Below, one piece after another: positions 35,483-43,768 of a DNA stretch of 64,000 bases; position 1 is the stretch's first letter, and every line of letters begins with the position of its first letter. The translations under genes and the position numbers were made by a program. This DNA comes from Azorhizobium doebereinerae UFLA1-100. GTDB taxonomy: Bacteria; Pseudomonadota; Alphaproteobacteria; Rhizobiales; Xanthobacteraceae. Under the pieces are notes generated by a model that ran no database searches, was not told the DNA's origin, and saw only the letters and a program-made list of their open reading frames with translations. The stretch is from the NCBI RefSeq assembly GCF_000473085.1, contig NZ_AXBA01000003.1, forward strand, positions 153,200 to 217,199, given 5' to 3'.

Positions 35483-36340
35483 ATGGAGCGGCACCTGATG
35501 TCGAGCGTCGAACCGCTGAAGGCCCGCCGGCTCTATCTGCTGCTGCGTGACCGCATCCTCAGCGGCGAGGCGCGGCCGCAGACGCGCCTGCCCAGCGAAC
35601 CGACGCTGGCGGTCGATTATGGTGTGTCTCGTGTGACGGTCCGCCGGGCCCTGGACGAACTGGAGCGCGAAGGGCTGATCGAGCGCAAGCCCGGATCTGG
35701 CACCTTCGTCAGCGGCAAGACCGCCGTCGCGCCCATGGTGGCAGATTTCTCCAACGTGTTCACCCATCTGGTGGAGATGGGGCGGCGCACGGGCGTGCGC
35801 CTGTTGTCGTTCGGCTATGTGCCGCCGACCCCGGCGCTGGTCGAAGACCTGAAGCTGGAGGCGGGCGAGCGCGTGCAGCGCTCGGTACGCGTGCGGCTCA
35901 TCGACGGCCAGCCGTTCTCCTATCTGGTCACCCATGTGCCGGAGCGCATCGGCATCTCCTATTCCGAGGCGGACCTTGCCTCCACGCCGCTGCTGGAACT
36001 GCTGGAGCGCTCCGGCCTTGCCGCCGAGCGCGCCAGCCAGACCATCGGCGCGGCCCTGGCCGGGCCGGAGGTGGCGGCGGCGCTGGATCTGGAAATTGGC
36101 GCCGCGCTGCTCTCCATGACCCGCGTGGTCTACGAGCCGTCAGGGCGCGGCATCGAGCATCTGCAGGCGCTCTACCGGCCCGATCGCTATTCCTTCCATA
36201 TGGATCTCGTCCGCACCGGGGCGGACGGGGCGCGGCGCTGGGCGCCGGTCGAGCTGTCGCGCCCCGCCGATCCCCAGGCACCAATCCTTCAAAAACGGCG
36301 TCCGAAACGGGCCCAACCTCAGAGGAGAACAGCAAGATGA
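35483..36340 (+). CDS. GntR family transcriptional regulator (HutC/UTRA type)
   Basis: A 285-residue regulator. The winged helix-turn-helix (about residues 13-80) includes RLPSEPTLAVDYGVSRVTVR and EREGLIERKPGSGTFV. The UTRA effector domain (about 90-245) includes VRLIDGQPFSYLVTHVPE and YRPDRYSFHMDL, as in HutC and FarR. The C-terminal 40 residues are basic and variable. Two overlapping palindromes directly upstream are its likely operators. The importer gene starts inside its stop codon region (ATGA), so regulator and binding protein are co-transcribed. The effector should be the imported compound or an acid derived from it. Confidence 0.92.
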   Translation: MERHLMSSVEPLKARRLYLLLRDRILSGEARPQTRLPSEPTLAVDYGVSRVTVRRALDELEREGLIERKPGSGTFVSGKTAVAPMVADFSNVFTHLVEMGRRTGVRLLSFGYVPPTPALVEDLKLEAGERVQRSVRVRLIDGQPFSYLVTHVPERIGISYSEADLASTPLLELLERSGLAAERASQTIGAALAGPEVAAALDLEIGAALLSMTRVVYEPSGRGIEHLQALYRPDRYSFHMDLVRTGADGARRWAPVELSRPADPQAPILQKRRPKRAQPQRRTAR

Positions 36341-37560
36341 CGATTTGGAAGACGCCGCTTGGTCGTCGCGCTGTCCTGAAGGGCAGCACCGCCGCTTTGG
36401 CCACGCTCGCCGCCCCCTCGATCCTGCGCGGCGCGGAGCCCGCTCCGATCAAGGTCGGCGTTCTTCAGCCCATCACCGGCGCGCTCGCCATGGATGGCGA
36501 ATTCGGCCGTACGGGTGCGGAATTCGCCATTGCCGACGTGAATGCGGCGGGTGGCATCAAGTCCCTCGGTGGCGCCAAGCTCGAGATGGTGTTCGGCGAT
36601 GCGCGCTCCAACCCGGAGGCGGGCACGCAGGAAGTCGAGCGGATGCAGTCCGAGGGCGTGGTGGCGGTCGTCGGCGGCTTTGCCAGCGGCATCTGCCTTG
36701 CCGCCAGCCAGACCGCCGCGCGCTATGACCTGCCTTATATCGTCGACGTGGGTGTGTCCGACCAGATCGTGCAGCGTGGCCTCAAGAACACCTTCCGCTT
36801 CGGCCCGGGCTTCGGCACCTGCGCCCGCACGGCGTTCGACAACCTTGCCCGTATCAACGAGGCCGCAGGCAAGCCGGCGAAGACGGTGGTCCTGGTGCAC
36901 GAGGACGGCCTGTTCGGCAGTGGCCTCGCGAAGGTGATGCAGCAGGAACTGCCGAAGCTGGGCTTCGAGATCCTCGATACCATCGCCGTGCCCACGCCCT
37001 CGCGCGACCTCTCCAACGTGGTGCTCCGGCTGCGCTCGCTGAACCCGGATCTCGTCATCCCCAGCACGTATTACGGGGAGACGGTTCTGCTCGCCCGCAC
37101 CATGCAGCAGCAGCGGGTGCGGCCGAAGGGCGTCTATGGCGTGCTCAACGGCGCCGCGTCCAACACGCGCTTCGTGAAGGAATTCCCCGAAGCCGCCGAC
37201 AAGATCATGGACTGCAACCACTGGTACGATCCACGCAAGGCGGCCGCCCAGGCGCTGATCAAGGCGGCCGCGGCGGCCGGGAAGGGCTGGAACTATAATC
37301 TCCCACTCAATTATTCCTGCGTCGGCCTGCTGGCGGACGCGCTGAACCGGGCCGGTTCCACCGACCGTGCGAAGGTCAACGAGGCGCTCGCCGCCTCCAC
37401 CTGGGCGGACCATGTGATGCCCTACGGCCCGACCAAATTCGTCGATGGCCAGAACCAGGGCGCAGCGCCTGTCTCGCTTCAGGTGCAGGAAGGCGCGATC
37501 CGGGTGATCTATCCGGAGGCCTTCTCCGACGCCAAGCCCATCTTCCCGGCCCGCGCCTGA
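36337..37560 (+). CDS. Branched-chain-type ABC transporter substrate-binding protein
   Basis: A 407-residue periplasmic protein of the LivJ/LivK/AmiC (type I, Peripla_BP_6) family. A Tat-like signal is visible (GRRAVLKGSTAALATLAAPS, residues 9-28) with a likely cut near residue 33. The mature start IKVGVLQPITGALAMDGEFG and later LRLRSLNPDLVIPSTYYGE and LNYSCVGLLADALNRAGS are typical. AGAGGAG precedes the ATG. It is followed by a strong hairpin and then livHMGF-type genes. Such proteins bind amino acids, amides, urea or aromatic acids; the cluster suggests an amide- or lactam-containing ligand. Confidence 0.93.
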   Translation: MTIWKTPLGRRAVLKGSTAALATLAAPSILRGAEPAPIKVGVLQPITGALAMDGEFGRTGAEFAIADVNAAGGIKSLGGAKLEMVFGDARSNPEAGTQEVERMQSEGVVAVVGGFASGICLAASQTAARYDLPYIVDVGVSDQIVQRGLKNTFRFGPGFGTCARTAFDNLARINEAAGKPAKTVVLVHEDGLFGSGLAKVMQQELPKLGFEILDTIAVPTPSRDLSNVVLRLRSLNPDLVIPSTYYGETVLLARTMQQQRVRPKGVYGVLNGAASNTRFVKEFPEAADKIMDCNHWYDPRKAAAQALIKAAAAAGKGWNYNLPLNYSCVGLLADALNRAGSTDRAKVNEALAASTWADHVMPYGPTKFVDGQNQGAAPVSLQVQEGAIRVIYPEAFSDAKPIFPARA

Positions 37561-37577
37561 GCGCGGACCACACGACC

Positions 37578-37598
37578 GGCCCGGCGGCACGCCGGGCC
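37578..37598 (+). terminator. Strong intra-operon hairpin after the binding-protein gene
   Basis: Perfect 9-bp stem GGCCCGGCG/CGCCGGGCC with a GCA loop, 17 bp after the stop and 30 bp before the livH start. It probably attenuates or stabilises the mRNA so the binding protein is made in excess over the permeases. Confidence 0.65.
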
Positions 37599-37627
37599 GC
37601 AAAGCGACGCCGGCAGCGGAAGAGGCG

Positions 37628-38500
37628 ATGTATTCACTCCCCATTGTGCTCGAAGCCACGTTGAACGGGCTGCTGACCGGCGCGATCTATGCGCTGGTCG
37701 CGCTCGGGCTCACGCTGGTCTATGGCGTCCTGCACATCATCAATTTCGCCCACGGCGCCTTCCTCACCGCCGCCATGTTCGCGGTCTGGATGGCGGTCAC
37801 TTTCCTGGGCGTCGATCCCTATGTGGCCATCCCGTTCCTGACCATTGTCTTCTTCGCCATCGGCTATGGCGCGCAGCGTTTTGTGATCGGCCCGGCGAGC
37901 CACGGGGACGACGGCAACATCCTCCTCGTCACCCTCGGTCTCTCCATCGTCATCGAGAACATCCTGCTCGCGGTCTTCCGGGCCGATACGCGGACCATCA
38001 CCACCGATTATGCCTTCGAAGTGGTGGAGATCGGGCCGCTGCTGATCTCGCAGGCGCGGCTCTACGGCTTTCTCGCCGCCGTCGTGGTCTCCGGCCTGCT
38101 GTGGGGATTGCTCACCCGCACGGACACCGGCAAGGCGATCCGCGCCGTGGCCAAGGAGAAGCTGGGCGCCAGCCTCGTCGGCATCGACGTCCGGCATATC
38201 TACGCGGTCACCTTCGGCCTCGGCTGCGCCACGCTGGCAGTGGCGGCCTGCCTGCTGATGCCGATCTTCTACGTGAACCCGCGTGTGGGCCAGGCCTTCG
38301 TGCTGGTGGCCTTCACCATCGTGGTGCTGGGGGGCATGGGCTCCATACCGGGGGCGCTGGCGGGCGGCCTGTTCATCGGCGTGGTGGAGAGCCTCACCGG
38401 CCTGTTCTTCGGCGACAGCCTCGGCCAGATCGGCATCTTCATCATCTTCATCCTCGTCCTGCTGCTGCGGCCCAGCGGCCTGTTCGGAGCGCGGGCCTGA
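37628..38500 (+). CDS. livH: Branched-chain-type ABC transporter permease LivH
   Basis: A 290-residue permease with about eight hydrophobic segments. LNGLLTGAIYALVALGLTLV at the N-terminus, HIINFAHGAFLTAAMF, and the cytoplasmic loop GKAIRAVAKEKLGASLVGIDV are hallmarks of LivH. VVLGGMGSIPGALAGGLFIG near the end is the usual coupling region. It is linked to the next gene by TGATG. It forms a heterodimer with LivM in the inner membrane. Confidence 0.93.
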   Translation: MYSLPIVLEATLNGLLTGAIYALVALGLTLVYGVLHIINFAHGAFLTAAMFAVWMAVTFLGVDPYVAIPFLTIVFFAIGYGAQRFVIGPASHGDDGNILLVTLGLSIVIENILLAVFRADTRTITTDYAFEVVEIGPLLISQARLYGFLAAVVVSGLLWGLLTRTDTGKAIRAVAKEKLGASLVGIDVRHIYAVTFGLGCATLAVAACLLMPIFYVNPRVGQAFVLVAFTIVVLGGMGSIPGALAGGLFIGVVESLTGLFFGDSLGQIGIFIIFILVLLLRPSGLFGARA

Positions 38501-39477
38501 TGATGCGCACCTATCTTCCCATTCTTGCGATCGTTGGGCTCATCGCCGCCATCCCCTTTGCGGTGACGTCGAACACGGCGCTCAACTTTGTCGTCTTCGT
38601 GCTCATCATCGCTCTGGGCGCGCAGGGGTGGAACCTGCTGGGTGGCGTGGGCGGGCAGTTCTCCTTTGGTCACGCCGCCTTCTTCGGCACCGGGGCCTAT
38701 GTCTCGGCGATCCTCCAGGTGCGCTACGGCCTGAATGCCTGGATCGCCATGGCGGCCGGTATCCTGCTTGGCGCGGCGGTCGCCTGGGGCATCGGCTTCC
38801 TCAGCTTCCGCGCCGGGTTGCGCGGCTCCTATTTCGCGTTGGTGACGCTGGCCTTCGCCGAGGTGCTGCGCATCCTGGCCAATGCCGTTCCCATCACCGG
38901 CGGCGCGGCCGGGCTGCTGCTCAAGCTCGACATCGGCGTCCTGAACCTCCAGTTCGCCAGCCGCGCCGCCTTCCTGTGGCTGGCCCTCGGCTGCGTGGCT
39001 GCCGGCCTGGTCCTGTGCCGCTGGATCATGGATTCCCGCTTCGGCGCGCAGCTTGTGGCCGTGCGCGAGAATGAGGATGCGGCGCGGGCGCTGGGCGTGG
39101 ACGTGCTGGCGGTGAAGCTGAAGGCCATCACCGTATCCGGCGCGCTGACCGCTGCGGCGGGCTGCCTCTACCTCCAGTACTTTCTCTATCTCGATGCCAA
39201 CATCGCCTATGGCGTGTGGATCTCCATCGAAGTGCTGCTGGCGGCGATGGTGGGCGGGCGCGGCCTGGTGCTGGGGCCGCTGGTGGGAGCCTTCACGCTG
39301 CATGGCCTCGGCGACCTCACCAAGCAGTTTGCGGGTGGCATTCCGGGCATCGATCTCGCCGCTTATGGCACGGTCCTGATCCTGGTGGTCGCCTTCGCCC
39401 CCGGGGGCGTGCTGGGCTTGCTGACGCGCCTTTGGACCCGCCGTGCCGCGGCGCAGCCGGCGGGAGGGCGGGCGTGA
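38500..39477 (+). CDS. livM: Branched-chain-type ABC transporter permease LivM
   Basis: A 325-residue permease. LGAQGWNLLGGVGGQFSFGH (residues about 37-56) is the LivM signature, and VAVRENEDAARALGVDVLAVK is the cytoplasmic coupling loop. About nine to ten hydrophobic segments are seen. The start is ATG at 38500 or 38503 (Met-Met), overlapping the livH stop. It is joined to livG by TGATG. Confidence 0.93.
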   Translation: MMRTYLPILAIVGLIAAIPFAVTSNTALNFVVFVLIIALGAQGWNLLGGVGGQFSFGHAAFFGTGAYVSAILQVRYGLNAWIAMAAGILLGAAVAWGIGFLSFRAGLRGSYFALVTLAFAEVLRILANAVPITGGAAGLLLKLDIGVLNLQFASRAAFLWLALGCVAAGLVLCRWIMDSRFGAQLVAVRENEDAARALGVDVLAVKLKAITVSGALTAAAGCLYLQYFLYLDANIAYGVWISIEVLLAAMVGGRGLVLGPLVGAFTLHGLGDLTKQFAGGIPGIDLAAYGTVLILVVAFAPGGVLGLLTRLWTRRAAAQPAGGRA

Positions 39478-40223
39478 TGCTCGATGTGCAGGACATCACC
39501 ATGCGCTTCGGCGGGCTGGTGGCCGTCTCAGGCGCCTCCCTCTCGGTGCCGAAGGGAGCCATCGTCGGGCTCATCGGCCCGAACGGCGCCGGCAAGACCA
39601 CGCTGTTCACGATCATCGCCGGCTTCCAGGCGCCGAGCGCGGGCCGCGTCGCATTTGGTGGGCAGGACATTACCGGCAAGCCTGCGCACATCCGCGCGCG
39701 GTTGGGCATCGCCCGTACTTTCCAGATCGTCCAGCCGTTCGCGGGCCTGAACGTGCGGGAGAACATCGCCGTCGGCGCCTATCTGCGGCATGCCCGCCGC
39801 GCCGATGCCCATGCGCGGGCGGAGGAGGTCGCGCGGCGGGTCGGCCTCGGCGTGGATCTCGATAAGCCGGCCGCAAGCCTCACCGTCGCCGGCCGCAAGC
39901 GGCTGGAGCTCGCCCGGGCGCTGGCGACAGAGCCGTTATTGTTGCTGCTCGACGAGGTGCTCGCCGGGCTCAACCCGTCTGAGATCCGCGACATCATCCC
40001 CGTCATCCAGGCGATCCGTGACGACGGCGTCACCATCCTGATGATCGAGCATGTGATGCAGGCGGTGATGAACCTGTGCTCGCATGTCCACGTGCTGGCG
40101 CGCGGCCGGATGATCGCTCAGGGCGCCCCGCGTGACGTCTGTGCCGACCCCGCGGTGATCGAGGCCTATCTCGGCAAGGGCGCCGCCGGTCGCATCGAGG
40201 CGGGGGAGGCGAGCGATGCTTGA
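39477..40223 (+). CDS. livG: Branched-chain-type ABC transporter ATPase LivG (atypical signature)
   Basis: A 248-residue ATPase. Walker A is GPNGAGKTTLFTI (about residues 35-47) and Walker B is LLLLDEVLAGLN. The signature region reads LTVAGRKRLELARALATEP; the usual LSGGQ or LPYGQQ glycine-glutamine pair is replaced by AGRK, although Arg-Leu-Glu-Ala-Arg that follows is normal for LivG. The H-loop is MIEHVMQAVMNLC. It overlaps livF by 8 bp. The protein lacks a TOBE domain, as expected for LivG. Confidence 0.92.
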   Translation: MLDVQDITMRFGGLVAVSGASLSVPKGAIVGLIGPNGAGKTTLFTIIAGFQAPSAGRVAFGGQDITGKPAHIRARLGIARTFQIVQPFAGLNVRENIAVGAYLRHARRADAHARAEEVARRVGLGVDLDKPAASLTVAGRKRLELARALATEPLLLLLDEVLAGLNPSEIRDIIPVIQAIRDDGVTILMIEHVMQAVMNLCSHVHVLARGRMIAQGAPRDVCADPAVIEAYLGKGAAGRIEAGEASDA

Positions 40224-40917
40224 GGTTCGCGGCCTGCGCGCGGGCTATGGCGGCGTCGAGGTGCTGCGCGGCATCGACCTGTCGGTGAAGGCCGGTGAGA
40301 TCATCGCAGTGCTGGGCTCCAACGGTGTCGGCAAGACGACGCTCAACAAGGTGCTTTCCGGCGTGCTGGCGGCGGACGCCGGCGAGATGATGTTCGACGG
40401 CCGTCCGCTGCAGGGCCTGTCGCCGGCCGAGGTGGTGGAAGCGGGGCTGATCCACGTGCCCGAAGGGCGCAAGATCTTCCCCAACATGAGCGTGCGCGAG
40501 AATCTGGAGCTGGGCAGCTATCGCCGCGCCCGGCGCAATCGCGCCGCCAATCTGGAGAAGGTGTACGCGACCTTCCCCCGGCTGCGCGAGCGGATGGGGC
40601 AGGCGGCGGGAACGCTGTCGGGCGGCGAGCAGCAGATGGTGGCCATCGGCCGGGGCATGATGGCGGAACCGCGCCTGCTGATCCTCGACGAACCTTCCCT
40701 CGGCCTCTCCCCACTGCTGGTGGAGGAGATGTTCGCGCTCATCCAACGCCTGAATGCGGAGGGGCTGCCGATCATGCTGGTGGAGCAGAACGTGGTGCAG
40801 TCGCTGGAGGCGGCGACCCGCGCCTACATCATCGAGAACGGCATCGTGGCGCTCTCCGGCGAGGCCCGCGCGCTCGCCGCCGATCCTGCCCTGCGGCGCG
40901 CTTACCTGGGGCTTTGA
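40216..40917 (+). CDS. livF: Branched-chain-type ABC transporter ATPase LivF
   Basis: A 233-residue ATPase. Walker A is GSNGVGKTTLNKV (residues 36-48), signature LSGGEQQMVAIGRGMM, Walker B LLILDEPSLGLSP and H-loop MLVEQNVVQSLEA. YVPEGRKIFPN-type sequence (HVPEGRKIFPNMSVREN) is the LivF hallmark. It is the last of five importer genes. A 215-bp gap with no recognised element separates it from the lyase gene, so the catabolic genes could have a separate promoter. Confidence 0.94.
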   Translation: MLEVRGLRAGYGGVEVLRGIDLSVKAGEIIAVLGSNGVGKTTLNKVLSGVLAADAGEMMFDGRPLQGLSPAEVVEAGLIHVPEGRKIFPNMSVRENLELGSYRRARRNRAANLEKVYATFPRLRERMGQAAGTLSGGEQQMVAIGRGMMAEPRLLILDEPSLGLSPLLVEEMFALIQRLNAEGLPIMLVEQNVVQSLEAATRAYIIENGIVALSGEARALAADPALRRAYLGL

Positions 40918-41132
40918 CATGATCCTCCTCACGCCGGGCGTGTTGCCTGCCTCCGTCCCGCGCGCCGGTCTGCCTCCTGCCTGGCTGGGACACTCGCAGC
41001 CCACATGTTCGTGGCCACGCCGCGATCCATGGGGTTCCCGCCGCACGCCATCGCCCATCGAAACGGTCCTTAATCCGGGGCTGCCCCGTGTGGCGGCCTC
41101 CGGCCGCCGCCACTGCCAGGAAGACCTGCGCC

Positions 41133-42038
41133 ATGAGCCTTAAATCCCGCCTCGCCGAGGCCCGCGTCCTCGCCGCGCCCGGCATCTACGACGCCCTGAC
41201 CGCCTCGCTCGCGACGGCGGCGGGTTTCGAGGCGCTCTATCTCTCCGGTGCGGCGATCGCCTATACGCGCCTCGGCCGGCCCGATATCGGCCTCGTCTCC
41301 ATGAACGAGGTGGCGGAGGTCATCGCGCTGGTCAGCGACCGCGTGCCGACGCCGCTGATCGTCGATGCGGACAACGGCTATGGTAACGCGCTGAACGTGC
41401 GCCGCACCGTCCGCCTGTTCGAGCGGGCCGGGGCGGGTGCCATCCAGATCGAGGACCAGACGCTGCCCAAGCGCTGCGGCCACCTGCAGGACAAGAGCCT
41501 GATCTCGGCTGCCGAAATGGCCGGCAAGATCAAGGCGGCGGTCGATGCGCGGGAGAGCGAGGACACGCTCATTATCGCCCGCACCGACGCGGTGGCGGTG
41601 GAGGGTTTCGAGCGGGCGATCGCGCGGGCGAGCCTCTATGCGGAGGCGGGGGCGGACGTGCTGTTCGTGGAGGCCCCGCGCTCGCGCGAGCAACTGGCCG
41701 CCGTCACCACGGCCCTCGGCAATCGCCGGCCGCTGCTGGCCAATATGGTGGAGGGCGGCGACACGCCGCTCGCCTCGGCCGAGGAACTGGGCGAAATCGG
41801 CTTTCGCATCGTGATCTTTCCCGGCGGCATCGTGCGGGCCATCGCGCGCACGGCGCAGGATTACTACGGCTCGCTCAAGGCGCACGGCACCAACGAGCCG
41901 TTCCGTGAACGGATGTTCGATTTCGGTGCCCTGAACGCCTTGATCGGCACGCCCGAGATGCTGGCGCTCGGTCAGGATTACGACACCTTCGGCGCCGCGC
42001 TCGCCGACACTCCCGCAGCCAAGGAGGCCGCACGATGA
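41133..42038 (+). CDS. Isocitrate lyase/PEP mutase superfamily lyase
   Basis: A 301-residue alpha/beta-barrel enzyme. Metal and substrate motifs are VDADNGYGN (Asp78, Asp80), IQIEDQTLPKRCGH (Glu107, Asp108) with the lyase loop KRCGH at 113-117 (Cys115). That loop Cys is present in isocitrate, methylisocitrate and 2,3-dimethylmalate lyases and absent in PEP mutase, so C-C bond cleavage is expected. GRPDIGLVSMNEV resembles the oxaloacetate/dimethylmalate-acting branch. The product set would be pyruvate, glyoxylate or a homologue plus a carboxylic acid. Next to a LeuCD-like hydratase it fits the last step of a substituted-malate pathway. It overlaps hyuB by 4 bp. Confidence 0.88.
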   Translation: MSLKSRLAEARVLAAPGIYDALTASLATAAGFEALYLSGAAIAYTRLGRPDIGLVSMNEVAEVIALVSDRVPTPLIVDADNGYGNALNVRRTVRLFERAGAGAIQIEDQTLPKRCGHLQDKSLISAAEMAGKIKAAVDARESEDTLIIARTDAVAVEGFERAIARASLYAEAGADVLFVEAPRSREQLAAVTTALGNRRPLLANMVEGGDTPLASAEELGEIGFRIVIFPGGIVRAIARTAQDYYGSLKAHGTNEPFRERMFDFGALNALIGTPEMLALGQDYDTFGAALADTPAAKEAAR

Positions 42039-43768
42039 CCGCGATCGATCCCGTCACGCTGGCGGTCCTCAAGGGCCGCCTGGAGCAGATCGCCGACGAG
42101 ATGGATGCGACGCTCTATCGCTCGGCCTTCAACCCGATCATCGCCGAGGCGCGGGACGCCTGCCACGGCCTCTACCATGCGCAGACCGGCGCGACCCTCG
42201 TCCAGGGCACCAAGGGGCTGCCGATCTTCGTCGGCGCCATGGCCTTCGCGGTGAAGGCGGTGATTGACAAGGTGGCGCGCGAGGGCAATCTCCAGCCCGG
42301 CGACACCTTCCTCTTCAACGATCCCTATGACGGCGGCACCCATCTCAACGACTTCCGGCTGGTGCGGCCGATCTTCCGGGGCGGGACGCTCTATTGCTGG
42401 CTCGCCTCCGTGGGCCACTGGCTCGACATCGGCGGCAACGTCCCGGGCGGCTTCAACGCCCGTGCCACGGAGAGCTTTCAGGAAGGCGTGCGCTTCCCGC
42501 CGGTAAAGCTGTTCGCCGCAGGGGTGATGAACCAGGACATCATCGATATCCTGGCCGCCAATTCCCGCGTCCCCGTCTCCAATTACGGCGACCTTAACGG
42601 CCAGCTGAACGCGCTCGACCTCGGCGAACGGCGGTTGGCGGAACTGCTGGACGCCTATGGCGACGCGGTGGTGGCCGGCGCCTTCGAGGCCTTCTCGGAC
42701 CGCGCGGAGGCGATGATGCGCGCTGCCGTCCGCGCGCTGCCGGACGGCACCTATGCGTTCGAGGATTATCTCGACAATGACGGCATCACCGCCGGCCGCC
42801 TCACCATCGCGCTCGACCTCACCATCGCGGGTGACACGATGGTGCTGGATTTCTCCCGCTCGTCGGCCCCCTGCGCCGGGCCGCTGAACATCGCCTATTC
42901 CACGGCGGCGGCCTGCTGCTACGTGGCCCTCAAGCATGTGTTCACCGACGTGCCGGCCAATGCCGGCTGCCTGCGGCCGATCACCTTCGTCATCCCCGAG
43001 ACCACGCTGCTCGGCGTGAAGGCGCCCAAGCCCGTGGGCGGCTATACGGAGACCATCCTGCGGGTCATCGGCGTCGTGCTCGGCGCGCTGGCGCAGGCGG
43101 ACCCCGCGCGCGCCACGGCGGCGCCGTTCGGCACCATCAATGCCCTGTCGCTGGCGGGGCATCGGGCGGATGGCACGCGCTGGGTAATGTTCTCCTTCTT
43201 CGGCGGGGGCCTCGGCGGCAATCCGGAGACCGATGGGCTCAGCCACGCCAACAACCCGATCTCCATGGCGACCATCCCGCCGGCGGAAATCCTGGAGGCG
43301 GCCTATCCAGTGATGTTCAGTCAATGGGCGCTCCGGCCGGATTCCGCAGGCGCCGGTGCCCATCGCGGCGGGTTCGGCGCGGTCTATGAAATCGAGGCGT
43401 TGACGGACGCGGACGTGTTCCTGCTCGGCGAACGTGGCCTCTATCCGCCCTTCGGCGTGGCGGGCGGCGGGCCCGCGGCACTCAACGTGTTCTCCTGGGA
43501 GAGCGAGGATGGAGAGCGGTCTCCGCCGCTCGCCTCCAAGGTGACCGACGTGAAGATCAAGGCCGGCCAGCATGTCCGGCTGGAGACGCCCGGCGGCGGC
43601 GGCTATGGCGATCCGCGCGAGCGCAGGCTGGAGGATGTGGTGCGCGACGTGCGCCAGGGACTCGTGTCCCCGGACGCGGCCCGCATGGCCTATGGCGTGG
43701 CCCTCGCCGCCGACGGCACCCCCGATGCCGCCACCACCCGCGCCCTGCGCCAGGGAGCCGCCGCATGA
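42035..43768 (+). CDS. hyuB: Hydantoinase B/oxoprolinase family protein
   Basis: A 577-residue HyuB-type subunit. The N-terminus DPVTLAVLKGRLEQIADEMD and ATLYRSAFNPIIAEARDACH are family signatures; GDTFLFNDPYDGGTHLND is another. The C-terminus AGQHVRLETPGGGGYGDPRER is nearly invariant. Together with HyuA it forms an ATP-dependent amidohydrolase (N-methylhydantoinase, 5-oxoprolinase, caprolactamase) or, in relatives, an acetone-type carboxylase. It is coupled by ATGA overlaps both to the lyase upstream and to hyuA downstream, which ties ring opening to C-C cleavage in one transcript. Confidence 0.92.
   Translation: MTAIDPVTLAVLKGRLEQIADEMDATLYRSAFNPIIAEARDACHGLYHAQTGATLVQGTKGLPIFVGAMAFAVKAVIDKVAREGNLQPGDTFLFNDPYDGGTHLNDFRLVRPIFRGGTLYCWLASVGHWLDIGGNVPGGFNARATESFQEGVRFPPVKLFAAGVMNQDIIDILAANSRVPVSNYGDLNGQLNALDLGERRLAELLDAYGDAVVAGAFEAFSDRAEAMMRAAVRALPDGTYAFEDYLDNDGITAGRLTIALDLTIAGDTMVLDFSRSSAPCAGPLNIAYSTAAACCYVALKHVFTDVPANAGCLRPITFVIPETTLLGVKAPKPVGGYTETILRVIGVVLGALAQADPARATAAPFGTINALSLAGHRADGTRWVMFSFFGGGLGGNPETDGLSHANNPISMATIPPAEILEAAYPVMFSQWALRPDSAGAGAHRGGFGAVYEIEALTDADVFLLGERGLYPPFGVAGGGPAALNVFSWESEDGERSPPLASKVTDVKIKAGQHVRLETPGGGGYGDPRERRLEDVVRDVRQGLVSPDAARMAYGVALAADGTPDAATTRALRQGAAA

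Noticed and set aside
41133-42038. PEP phosphonomutase
   Set aside because: The KRCGH loop with Cys115 is typical of lyases, and no phosphonate genes are nearby.
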